From Salinivirga sp035268865 (GTDB taxonomy: Bacteria > Bacteroidota > Bacteroidia > Bacteroidales > Salinivirgaceae), in assembly GCF_035268865.1 (NCBI RefSeq), contig NZ_DATFKB010000154.1, positions 1 to 17,906 on the forward strand: DNA of 17,906 bases, written 5' to 3'. The notes beneath the pieces are model-generated. The model did not search any database, had not been told where the DNA came from, and saw only the letters and a list, made by a program, of their open reading frames with translations. The translations under genes and the position numbers were made by a program. Positions 7,170 to 15,138 of the stretch are shown here, one piece after another. Position 1 is the first letter of the stretch, and each line of letters opens with the position of its first letter.

Positions 7170-8432
7170 ATGCGACACCAGGAACTGCCATATCAATTTT
7201 TCACACGTAACAGAAAAAACCTTCAAAAGGAGCTTGATCCAAACACACTTGTAATTGTATTCTCCAACCCCGTATCTATCCGCAACGGAGACCAGCAATA
7301 CGTTTACCGGCAAGCTTCAGACATGTTTTACTTCACTGGCATCACACAACCCGAAACTGTGCTTGTAATGTACACCACAGGGGGAAACTGGCATGAGATT
7401 CTGTTCATCAACCGCCCCGACTCCAAAACAGCAATTTGGGATGGGTATCAGCTCAACACCTCCGATGCTGCTGATAATTCTGGCATAACAGATGTAAGAT
7501 ATACCGACACAATGAAGCAAACACTGGAAAAGCTGGCCAAAAAGAACAAAAAAATTGCTTCAACCTATCCTGCACACCATCAAGTTGCTGTAAAATGGAC
7601 AGAATACCTGATGGAACGTAATAAAAAAATCAACCAAACAAGCCTGCAACCAATCATTTCAAAGCTACGTGTAATTAAATCGCCTGAAGAAATAGCCCTG
7701 ATTAAAAAAGCAATTGACATTACAAGAAAAGCTTTCGAAAATCTGGTTCCAAAGATTCAATCAGGTGCAATGGAATACGAGATCGAAGCTGAAATGATAC
7801 GCACTTTTATTGCGAATGGCTCAGATGGGCATGCGTTTGACCCCATAGTCGCATCAGGCCCAAGTGCATGTATACTACACTATATCAACAACAACCGAAA
7901 AATGAAGAATAAGGAGTTGTTGCTACTGGATTTTGGTGCTGAGTTTAACGGATATGCAGCAGATATGAGTCGCACATTACCTATTGGGGGGCAATTTACC
8001 ACCCGGCAAAAAGAGGTTTACCAAACCGTGCTTGATGCACAAAAAGAGGCCATAAAGCTCATTCGACCCGGCATCAGCATAAAAGATATAAATGAGCAAG
8101 TACGGCAATACCTGGAAAAAAAGATGGTTGAACTTAACCTTTTTACTGAACAGGACATCGAACAACAAAACCCCAAAAAACCGCTGAGCCGCAAATATTT
8201 CATGCATGGAACAAGCCATTTTATGGGTATTGACGTACATGATGTAGGCGACACGAAAGAAAAGCTGCAACCCGGCATGGTACTAACGTGTGAACCGGGG
8301 CTTTACATTAAAGAAGAGGCGCTGGGTGTACGCATTGAAAACGACATACTGGTTACTGAAAACGGCAACGAAGACCTCATGGCCCATATTCCCCGCGAAA
8401 CAGAAGATATTGAAAAAATGCTCCGCAAATAA
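7170..8432 (+). CDS. Xaa-Pro aminopeptidase (aminopeptidase P, M24B)
   Basis: 420 residues with the two-domain build of aminopeptidase P. The N-terminal domain (about 1-165) includes YRQASDMFYFTGITQPE (46-62), the usual substrate-positioning region. The pita-bread catalytic domain carries all five expected dinuclear metal ligands: D254 (LLDFGAE), D265 (AADMSRT), H350 (GTSHFMG), E375 (CEPGLY) and E390 (RIENDIL), plus supporting H237 and H357 (DVHDVGD). It removes an N-terminal residue that precedes proline, normally with Mn2+, and helps recycle proline-rich peptides. There is no signal peptide, so it is cytoplasmic. It starts 33 bases after the membrane-protein gene and ends 65 bases before the AmmeMemoRadiSam genes, so shared transcription is possible, but a separate promoter candidate lies in the second gap. 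Confidence 0.95.
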   Translation: MRHQELPYQFFTRNRKNLQKELDPNTLVIVFSNPVSIRNGDQQYVYRQASDMFYFTGITQPETVLVMYTTGGNWHEILFINRPDSKTAIWDGYQLNTSDAADNSGITDVRYTDTMKQTLEKLAKKNKKIASTYPAHHQVAVKWTEYLMERNKKINQTSLQPIISKLRVIKSPEEIALIKKAIDITRKAFENLVPKIQSGAMEYEIEAEMIRTFIANGSDGHAFDPIVASGPSACILHYINNNRKMKNKELLLLDFGAEFNGYAADMSRTLPIGGQFTTRQKEVYQTVLDAQKEAIKLIRPGISIKDINEQVRQYLEKKMVELNLFTEQDIEQQNPKKPLSRKYFMHGTSHFMGIDVHDVGDTKEKLQPGMVLTCEPGLYIKEEALGVRIENDILVTENGNEDLMAHIPRETEDIEKMLRK

Positions 8433-8445
8433 TAAAAAATTAAAA

Positions 8446-8476
8446 TTGGCAAAATCTATTTTTTTATTTATCTTTT
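8446..8476 (+). promoter_or_regulatory. Candidate promoter for the AmmeMemoRadiSam operon
   Basis: TTGG (8446-8449) is followed after 19 bases by TATCTTTT (8469-8476), one mismatch from the Bacteroidota -7 consensus TAnnTTTG. The predicted start point near 8483 lies about 15 bases before the first possible ATG at 8498. The surrounding T-rich stretch has no GC-rich stem, so I read it as promoter and not terminator. Confidence 0.4.
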
Positions 8477-8497
8477 TAAGGGTCAACAAAATAGGGT

Positions 8498-10012
8498 ATG
8501 TCAATGAACAAAAGCAAACTATTCGTTTTCGTAATACTGATGTTGCTCTTTATTGGATGCCGGTCGCAGGACCAGCCAAAACAAAACATCAGAAAAGCTG
8601 CTGTAGCAGGTCAGTTCTATCATAAAAACCCGGCTGAACTGAAAAATCAACTAAAAGAGTTTTTTTCAGAAGCTGAAACTAAACGCCCAGGTACAACGCG
8701 AGCAGTAATCGTTCCTCATGCCGGATATGTTTTCTCAGGCCAGGTTGCTGCATCGGCATTCAACCAGATAAAACCAAATCGAAAAATAAAAAACGTATTT
8801 CTTTTAGGTTCTGCCCATCGTGTGTGGGTAAACAAGGCATCGGTATTTGGTGGTGAAGCATATGAAACACCTTTGGGACAAGTACGGGTAAACACCGAAA
8901 TTGTACATAAACTACTCGAAAATTCTGCGTTCAGTTATAACCAAAAGGCACATAAAAACGAGCATAGCCTCGAGGTAGAATTGCCCTTTCTGCAACATCA
9001 CCTCAAAAACGACTTTAAAATTATCCCTATACTTGTTAACACACAAGACCAAAGGGAAATTCAGTCCATTGCCAAAGCACTAAAACCATATTACACTCAA
9101 AATAACCTTTTCGTAATAAGCACTGATTTTTCGCATTATCCTTCTGACAAAAATGCTTGCAAAACAGACAGCCTTACAGCAGAAGCCCTGGCATCAGGCA
9201 ATCCTGAAAAACTACTCATGCAGATTGAAAAAAACAACAGGAAAGGTGTCTCCAATTTAAAAACAAGTATGTGTGGATTAAGTGCCATGTTGGTTTTTCT
9301 CGATATAATTGAAGATCAGGGCCATGCAATTGAAAAAATTGAGTATCGTAACTCATCGGACAGCCAATACGGCGATAGAAACAGGGTAGTCGGTTACTGG
9401 GCCATGCGTGTGGCCCCAAAACAGACAACCAAAGCCAAAGAGGCCAGTTTCTCGCTCAAGGCAACAGAAAAAAACTACTTACTCAAATTAGCAAGAAACA
9501 CCATAGACCAATATTTAAAAACAAAACGAATTCCTGCCATACCTGAAAACGATCTAACTCCCAATTTAAAAACAAAAACAGGTTGCTTCGTCACCTTGCA
9601 TAAAAACGGCAGGCTCCGCGGATGTATCGGTAATTTTTCGGGGACACTCCCACTGGCAGAAGGTGTACAGGAGATGGCTGTGGCAGCAGCTACCGAAGAT
9701 CCACGTTTCAATAAGTTAAGGCCTGAAGAATTGAAATCGATAAAGATTGAGATTTCAGTACTTACCCCACTTAAGCCCATTGATAACCTCAAAGATTTTG
9801 AATTGGGTAAGCATGGCATTTACATCCAAAAAGGTATGCATTCGGGAACTTACCTGCCACAGGTTGCAGATGGTAAAAACTGGACAAAGGAGGAGTTTGT
9901 AAGCCACTGCTCAAAACATAAAGCCGGATTGGGCAAAGATGGTTGGAAGAAAGCCAAATTGTATACATATGAAGCGTTAATCTTTTCAGAAAAATCTCAT
10001 AGCAATGAATAA
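8498..10012 (+). CDS. AmmeMemoRadiSam proteins B and A fused: MEMO1-like plus AMMECR1-like lipoprotein
   Basis: 504 residues. It opens with a short basic N-terminus, a hydrophobic run and a lipobox ending LLFIGC, so C21 should be lipidated after signal peptidase II cleavage; residues after it (RSQDQ) lack the acid-rich surface-export signal known in this phylum, so a periplasmic face is likelier. Residues about 33-305 are a MEMO domain: the three family metal-site positions are present as H74 (VPHAGY), H107 (LGSAH) and C259 (SMCG), with EHSLEVELPF (155-164) and STDFSHY (208-214). Residues about 320-495 are an AMMECR1 domain with the invariant LRGCIG motif (373-378) and EDPRF (400-404). Neither activity is established; MEMO domains have the fold of class III non-haem dioxygenases. 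A second ATG at 8504 is an alternative start. The stop overlaps the next gene by eight bases. Confidence 0.9.
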   Translation: MSMNKSKLFVFVILMLLFIGCRSQDQPKQNIRKAAVAGQFYHKNPAELKNQLKEFFSEAETKRPGTTRAVIVPHAGYVFSGQVAASAFNQIKPNRKIKNVFLLGSAHRVWVNKASVFGGEAYETPLGQVRVNTEIVHKLLENSAFSYNQKAHKNEHSLEVELPFLQHHLKNDFKIIPILVNTQDQREIQSIAKALKPYYTQNNLFVISTDFSHYPSDKNACKTDSLTAEALASGNPEKLLMQIEKNNRKGVSNLKTSMCGLSAMLVFLDIIEDQGHAIEKIEYRNSSDSQYGDRNRVVGYWAMRVAPKQTTKAKEASFSLKATEKNYLLKLARNTIDQYLKTKRIPAIPENDLTPNLKTKTGCFVTLHKNGRLRGCIGNFSGTLPLAEGVQEMAVAAATEDPRFNKLRPEELKSIKIEISVLTPLKPIDNLKDFELGKHGIYIQKGMHSGTYLPQVADGKNWTKEEFVSHCSKHKAGLGKDGWKKAKLYTYEALIFSEKSHSNE

Positions 10013-11228
10013 ATACCAGAAACTAATCGTCATCACAGCACTCACTGTTTCTATTGTGGCCATTGCTGTACAAATAATCTTTTATCAACCCCAGCAAGCA
10101 CCAGAAAAAATCGCCGTAAAAGAGAATTTCACCCCTCCCTGCATGAAGGCCGGTATTGCCAGCTTACCTCAAAGTAAAATTACGCGGCAGTTGGTGGAAT
10201 CGCATAACCTTTCCATGAAAGAATCTTACTATTACGATAAAATTCCTGAAACCGGCGAGGTGATATGCCGGCTTTGTCCCCACAAATGCATTTTGCGTGA
10301 AGGCGAACTCGGCGATTGCAGAGTGCGGGCAAATGTAGAAGGCAAATTACGTACACTAGTCTACGCCCGTCCGATAACCATGCACCTCGACCCAATTGAG
10401 AAAAAGCCTTTTTTTCACTTCCTGCCTACAAAAAAAACCCTCTCAATAGCCACAGCAGGCTGCAACCTGCGCTGCAGAAATTGCCAAAACTGGCAAATCA
10501 GCCAGCTATCACCATTCGAAATGGAAAATGTAGAAGTAAGGTCACCTAAAACGATAGTAAACCTTGCCAGTAAATACAATGCCAAAATAATTTCGTACAC
10601 CTACAACGACCCCATTGTATTCTTTGAATACATGCTGGAGACAGCCAAATTAGCGCATAAAAATGGCATTAAAAACACGATGGTTACGGCAGGTTTTATC
10701 AATGAAGAACCAATGGAGGAACTGGCTCAATATATCGACGGTGCGACGGTAGACATAAAAGGTATGACGAATGAATTTTACGACCGGTTCAACACAGGAG
10801 AACTCGACCCGGTATTAGATGCAATTAAGGTAATGAAAAAAGAGGGCGTATGGCTCGAAATCAGTTACCTGGTAATACCGGGAGAAAATGACACTAACGA
10901 AGATTTCGACAAATTTGCCCGCTGGGTGAAAAACAACACAGGAAAAGGAACACCAGTACATTTTCTACGTTTTTTCCCACACTACCAAATGAAATCGAAA
11001 CCAGCAACACCGGTACCAACGCTCAAACGCGCGCGTAAACGGGCAATAAATGCCGGATTGGAATACGTTTACATCGGCAATGTGCGCGACCCGGAAACAG
11101 AAGACACCTTTTGCCCGCATTGCCAGAAAAAAATTATCGACCGCAACGGATATCAAATGCAGGCACTGCATGTAAAAGACGGAAAGTGCGAGTTTTGCAA
11201 CAAACCCATAAACGGAATCTGGAAATAA
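10005..11228 (+). CDS. AmmeMemoRadiSam system radical SAM enzyme, membrane-anchored
   Basis: 407 residues. A two-lysine N-terminus is followed by a hydrophobic segment (about 7-27) that looks like an uncleaved anchor, then a linker. The N-terminal cysteine cluster C88, C91, C95 and C105 (ICRLCPHKC, GDC) precedes the radical SAM core, where AGCNLRCRNCQNW (151-163) supplies the CxxxCxxC ligands C153, C157 and C160 for the [4Fe-4S] cluster. The core shares the layout of PflA-like activases (TAGFINEEP, TVDIKGM). The C-terminus has two CxxC pairs (C370/C373, C395/C398) that look like a zinc ribbon or an extra cluster site. Family members are the usual partner of AMMECR1 and MEMO; substrate unknown. 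The gene overlaps its upstream neighbour by eight bases and ends directly before the next. A membrane anchor with positive charges before it predicts an outward catalytic domain, which is odd for this chemistry. Confidence 0.92.
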   Translation: MNKYQKLIVITALTVSIVAIAVQIIFYQPQQAPEKIAVKENFTPPCMKAGIASLPQSKITRQLVESHNLSMKESYYYDKIPETGEVICRLCPHKCILREGELGDCRVRANVEGKLRTLVYARPITMHLDPIEKKPFFHFLPTKKTLSIATAGCNLRCRNCQNWQISQLSPFEMENVEVRSPKTIVNLASKYNAKIISYTYNDPIVFFEYMLETAKLAHKNGIKNTMVTAGFINEEPMEELAQYIDGATVDIKGMTNEFYDRFNTGELDPVLDAIKVMKKEGVWLEISYLVIPGENDTNEDFDKFARWVKNNTGKGTPVHFLRFFPHYQMKSKPATPVPTLKRARKRAINAGLEYVYIGNVRDPETEDTFCPHCQKKIIDRNGYQMQALHVKDGKCEFCNKPINGIWK

Positions 11229-13340
11229 ATGGACCTAAAGCTAAAAAATGGCTATTTGTTCTTTTTGGTCAGTTTTATTGCCTTATTGACCCAGGTTATT
11301 TACCTGCGTCAGGTACTTATGCTGTTTGAGCAATCAGAATATATTATCAGCATTTTCCTGTTTCTGTGGTTAGGGGCAAATGGATTGGGCGTGCTGCTTG
11401 GTAGCAGGCAAAGTTTTTCAATAACCCGGTTATACGCCCTGGTTCAATTATACAGTGTTTTTGCAATAATATTTTATTATGTAATAATTCTTGCCAGACC
11501 TGAGCTATTAGGTATCACTACCTCCATGAATTTAATGCGCGGAATTATCTACACTGCAGTTTCTATAATTTTTATAAGCGGCTTTAACGGATGGTTGTTT
11601 GCCCAATTTGCCAAACCGACAAAAACAGGGCAAAAAGTATTGGATCTATACAAAACAGAAACACTTGCCTTTATTCTTGCTGGTTTATTTTCAACTATTG
11701 TTTACCTCTATTACCCGGCATTCTTAATTCTTGCAGGGGCAGCTGTAGCGACACAACTATTATTATTAAAACAACAAAAGAAATGGTGGAGTTACCTGGC
11801 AATAGCTCTGGTTCTGATATTGATACTTTTTAAACCTACAATTGAAGCACAAAGCTTAAAAACGTTGTTTGCCGGGTACAGTTACGTGGAATCAAAGTCG
11901 ACTTCAGAAGGCGAATTAACGCTATTGACTTCTAAGGAGGGCTCAGATACTTTACTGCTCTTTCAGGGATCACCAGCCATAAAAGCAAATCCGCCTGCTG
12001 CTGCTGAAGAGGCAACCCTTCCCGCTCTTGCGCAAGCTCATGAAAACCCTTCCATTTTAATAGCAGGCAGCGATATTGTGCCAATACTAACCGGACTATC
12101 TCAGGTGAGGTATAAACATATCCACATACTCACGGAAGACCTGAAATACTTTAAAATACTTCAAACACATCTCCCTGCTCACATTAAAAAAATTATACAA
12201 AAGCCTAATGTCCGGGTTGTCCACAAAACACTGCAAAACCACCTGAAAAACAGAACAGGTAAATATGATTTAATATACATTAATGAACCCCGACCTGCAT
12301 TGATGCAAAATGCGCTGGTGTATTTTCCACAAAATATAAAAATGCTGCATGAAGGATTGAATACCGGTGGTTGCCTGAGTCTTTTATTCCAGTCAGAGGC
12401 AGCCTATTCGGGACGAATAAACAAAAACCTGAAAGGCAGTGTATTTAAAACAACCAAACACACCTTCCGGCATACGGAAGTACTTGGCTTGAACAATTTT
12501 ACGATAATATTGGCATCAGATAAGCCGCTTTCAACCGATTTAATAGATATGCAACAAAATCTGGCAAAATACGGCATTCAGCCAACGTATTTCAACAGTT
12601 TTCATGTGGGCAACAGGTTGCGGAATCAGAAAAACATCGGGATAGATAAAATTTCCGAATACGAAACCACACTGTCATTTGACAAACCGCTGGTTTACCT
12701 GGCCGGGTTACTTCAAATGTTCCAGAAATACTCGGTAAATATCACAACCCGGATTATGGCAATTGGTGAAAAAATATATCGCAATCTCCGCATTTGGCAA
12801 TTGATTGCACTAATAACGCTTATATCGGCTTTTACTTTTTTTTCTTATCGCAACCCCGGTTATGCTGTTGTTTTCCATGGAGGTTTTACGGGCATAGCTG
12901 CACAAACGATGTTTATTTATTTCTACCAACTCCATTTTGGTCACATCTATTTACTCATTGGCTTATTAATAGCCATGTTTATGGTGGGTTTGCTTGGTGG
13001 GCTAATGCTCAAAAGTACTGATCAAAAAAAACATCTCGCAGTTGCGGCACTAATTTCAATAATTGTCCTGTTACTTCTGCTTACATTAGCAGGATCCAGG
13101 GTCGCTGTTTTTACAGGCATTTTACTATCTGGTTTTTATACAGGTCTTCTTTTTAATAAAATAAACCATCACAAAAACATTCCCGGCTTACACCTCTATG
13201 TAAACGATTTACTAGGTGCAATGGCCGGGAATATTTTAGTTCCTGTACTAATAATTCCGTTGCTTGGATTTTATTTACCAGTTTTCCTGATATTAGGAAT
13301 GGGAATCATCAGTCACTTTTTATTATATCAGCGATTTTAG
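11229..13340 (+). CDS. Fused membrane/spermidine-synthase-like protein
   Basis: 703 residues in three parts. About seven membrane segments fill 8-202, with LGANGLGVLLGSR (48-60) and YKTETLAFILAG (141-152), familiar from membrane-bound spermidine synthases. A soluble domain follows (about 203-520), then about seven more segments, including GGFTGIAAQ (551-559) and YVNDLLGAMAGN (657-668), again typical of that family. The soluble domain keeps the fold outline: SILIAG (275-280), HILTED (299-304), YDLIYI (346-351) and LNTGGCL (377-383). However the glycine-rich loop is GSD, and the acidic pair of the usual D-S-S-D-P motif is N352 and R355, so normal aminopropyl transfer looks unlikely. Basic loops (129-142, 181-185, 595-602) place the soluble domain outside. 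The ATG directly follows the stop of the radical SAM gene, so the three genes form one operon. Its role is unknown. Confidence 0.8.
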   Translation: MDLKLKNGYLFFLVSFIALLTQVIYLRQVLMLFEQSEYIISIFLFLWLGANGLGVLLGSRQSFSITRLYALVQLYSVFAIIFYYVIILARPELLGITTSMNLMRGIIYTAVSIIFISGFNGWLFAQFAKPTKTGQKVLDLYKTETLAFILAGLFSTIVYLYYPAFLILAGAAVATQLLLLKQQKKWWSYLAIALVLILILFKPTIEAQSLKTLFAGYSYVESKSTSEGELTLLTSKEGSDTLLLFQGSPAIKANPPAAAEEATLPALAQAHENPSILIAGSDIVPILTGLSQVRYKHIHILTEDLKYFKILQTHLPAHIKKIIQKPNVRVVHKTLQNHLKNRTGKYDLIYINEPRPALMQNALVYFPQNIKMLHEGLNTGGCLSLLFQSEAAYSGRINKNLKGSVFKTTKHTFRHTEVLGLNNFTIILASDKPLSTDLIDMQQNLAKYGIQPTYFNSFHVGNRLRNQKNIGIDKISEYETTLSFDKPLVYLAGLLQMFQKYSVNITTRIMAIGEKIYRNLRIWQLIALITLISAFTFFSYRNPGYAVVFHGGFTGIAAQTMFIYFYQLHFGHIYLLIGLLIAMFMVGLLGGLMLKSTDQKKHLAVAALISIIVLLLLLTLAGSRVAVFTGILLSGFYTGLLFNKINHHKNIPGLHLYVNDLLGAMAGNILVPVLIIPLLGFYLPVFLILGMGIISHFLLYQRF

Positions 13341-14476
13341 AAATCGAGTTTCTTGCGCAATTTTTTTGGCACAGCATCTTTGTGCACCATTATAGCAATA
13401 GTTTTGGCTTTAACAAACGGAAGCGACATATGTAATTTTCCCTGGAAATCATTAGAATTATGATTCCATGAATTTTTTATGATATAATGTGGATTTCCTT
13501 CCCTGTCTTCTGAAGTACCGATCAAATGCATCAAGTGGTCATCTGTAGATTCCTGCGACATAAATGTAGCTTCGCGTAAATCTGTGGTCACCTCTTTTTC
13601 CGGCGCAATATCGTTCAAATAAGACTCCTCCTTAAACGCATCCTCTGTCGGCAAAACAGCAAAACCTTTCCCATGATTAAAACCATGCTCGCTCACATCG
13701 CCATCCCAACAAACGGTATAACCCTCTGCTATGGCATAATCAATGGTTTCAATAAGTTCCTCCAGCTTTACATTGTAATAATGATCAAAAGACCAATTGT
13801 CCGGAATATCCAGATTAACTGATGTATAGTAAGGGTAGAATTCATAGGAAGTTAACTCCACATAATCATCAGGGTTTACAGCTAAAGATTTTTGAAATTC
13901 CTTACTTGTCACTTCTTTTCCATTCCATTCAAAATTTTCAGGTAAAATACCGAAATAAACATCCATTACAGCTCTAAAGGCGTCGATCCACAAAGGCATT
14001 TTATTTCGTTGTTGTGCAAGTTTATCAAGCATTCCGTGCATCATGGCTACAACTTCAGAATGATTATGTTCGGTTCCCTCGTATGCTATTCCCGTGTAGG
14101 CCTTTTCGGGCACCATCCCTTCTTCACGAATAACATTCATCACATCATGCGCCTGTCCGCCCTGTGAGAAATTGGTTTGACCATGACGCATAATATAGCG
14201 TTGAGCTTTATCTAAATATGCATGATAGACAAAAAACATTTCACTTAAATCCACAGAATCTTTTCCCATACGCATAATTTCTGATTCGAGAAAAGAGGTT
14301 GTGGCAAAACTCCAACAAGTACCTGCCCTGCCCTGATCTTTTGCCATGGTATGTGGCAGCTCTTTTACAATATTAAAACCATAGGCAGTGGTATTTTCGG
14401 TTTCCTGAGCATTGGAATAGGACAAAAAACCTACGATAAAAACCATAATTAAAATGGCTGATAAATGTGCTTTCAT
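13337..14476 (-). CDS. Secreted C1-family cysteine peptidase (PepC/bleomycin hydrolase type)
   Basis: 379 residues with a clear signal peptide (hydrophobic 7-19, likely cleavage after SNA at 21-23). The papain-like catalytic set is complete: Q48 and C54 in KDQGRAGTCWSFA (46-58), H314 in TDDHLMHLIG (311-320) and N335 in IKNSWN (333-338). The SEMFFVYHAYLDKA stretch (78-91) and the spacing of about 260 residues between C and H match aminopeptidase C / bleomycin hydrolase enzymes rather than papains. E. coli-type PepC enzymes of lactic bacteria are about 440 residues and cytoplasmic; this copy is shorter and exported, so it probably degrades peptides in the periplasm. Its last four bases overlap the stop of the converging membrane gene. 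No strong promoter was found upstream. Confidence 0.9.
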   Translation of the reverse strand: MKAHLSAILIMVFIVGFLSYSNAQETENTTAYGFNIVKELPHTMAKDQGRAGTCWSFATTSFLESEIMRMGKDSVDLSEMFFVYHAYLDKAQRYIMRHGQTNFSQGGQAHDVMNVIREEGMVPEKAYTGIAYEGTEHNHSEVVAMMHGMLDKLAQQRNKMPLWIDAFRAVMDVYFGILPENFEWNGKEVTSKEFQKSLAVNPDDYVELTSYEFYPYYTSVNLDIPDNWSFDHYYNVKLEELIETIDYAIAEGYTVCWDGDVSEHGFNHGKGFAVLPTEDAFKEESYLNDIAPEKEVTTDLREATFMSQESTDDHLMHLIGTSEDREGNPHYIIKNSWNHNSNDFQGKLHMSLPFVKAKTIAIMVHKDAVPKKLRKKLDF

Positions 14477-14578
14477 TTTGTAGAATATTGAGTTTATTAT
14501 TTTGCATTGAAAGTAATATAAAGCTAATTTCTATGCCAATCTAATTTTATAATTACAGGATATTGTTCATTTACGAAC

Positions 14579-14611
14579 AAAAAAAGGCTGTTCAAAAAGT
14601 TTTGGACAGCC
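14579..14611 (-). terminator. Rho-independent terminator after the response-regulator gene
   Basis: Arms 14586-14597 and 14600-14611 pair over 12 bases with one wobble, including a GC-rich base (GGCTG/CAGCC). On the minus strand the hairpin is followed by seven T (complement of A at 14579-14585). It sits 20 bases beyond the response-regulator stop and about 100 bases before the start of the C1 peptidase gene, so it separates the two minus-strand units. Confidence 0.85.
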
Positions 14612-14631
14612 TCTATGACAGTTTTTGTATA

Positions 14632-15018
14632 TTATGCTACGGGACTAAAATATTTGTTAATGGTAGCATACATTTTATTAATATTGATTGGCTTTACAAT
14701 ATATTCATCACAACCAGACTCAAGCCCCTTTTCACGACCGCCTTCGATAGCATGAGCTGTTTGGGCTATAATTGGCAAATCGCTGCGAATTGACTTAATC
14801 GCCCTTGAAGCTTCAAATCCATCCATGCCCGGCATTTGAATATCCATTAATACGAGGTCTACCTCATCATGTTTTTTACAGAAATCAACAGCCTCCCTGC
14901 CATCCATTACACGCATAATATTGGCTCCTGTGTCCTGAAGTATTTTTTCAAGGAAACGGTAATTCACATCTACATCTTCAGCTATTAGTATATTTTTCTC
15001 TGACCAGTTATACTCCAT
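14632..15018 (-). CDS. Single-domain response regulator (receiver only)
   Basis: 128 residues, a complete CheY-like receiver and nothing else. The acidic pair E14-D15 (LIAEDVD), the phosphorylated D59 in LVLMDIQMPGMDG (56-67), the switch threonine T87 (AQTAHA) and K109 (IVKPI) are all present, so phosphorylation and switching should work. The sequence is close to the C-terminal receivers of hybrid histidine kinases (the opening W..KNILIAEDVDVNY is typical of those), but there is no kinase or output domain here. It may relay phosphate to another protein or compete for a kinase. It has its own promoter candidate and a strong terminator, so it is probably a single-gene unit even though it lies 120 bases after pdxA. 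Confidence 0.93.
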   Translation of the reverse strand: MEYNWSEKNILIAEDVDVNYRFLEKILQDTGANIMRVMDGREAVDFCKKHDEVDLVLMDIQMPGMDGFEASRAIKSIRSDLPIIAQTAHAIEGGREKGLESGCDEYIVKPININKMYATINKYFSPVA

Positions 15019-15095
15019 TTCAGGACTTTTTTTTGCAATTACGCGCTTTTTTTCGAAAAATGCTATTTTTTTTCACTGTGGTGCACTCATCTACA

Positions 15096-15128
15096 GAAAG
15101 ATAAAACAGATCTTTAGTCCACTTCAAA
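15096..15128 (-). promoter_or_regulatory. Bacteroidota-type promoter for the response regulator
   Basis: On the minus strand TTTG (15128-15125) is followed after 21 bases by TATCTTTC (15103-15096), one mismatch from TAnnTTTG. It lies between the pdxA stop and the response-regulator start, with a leader of about 70 bases. The leader contains A- and T-runs without a strong stem. Confidence 0.45.
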
Positions 15129-15138
15129 TTATATCTGA

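Noticed and set aside
9475..9819. Minus-strand open frame of 114 codons
   Set aside because: Opposite to the AMMECR1 domain, which is clearly the real gene.
13349..13367. TTGCGCAA palindrome followed by seven T, as a terminator for the operon
   Set aside because: The palindrome has no room for a loop and the stem would be only two or three pairs, so it cannot act as a normal terminator.
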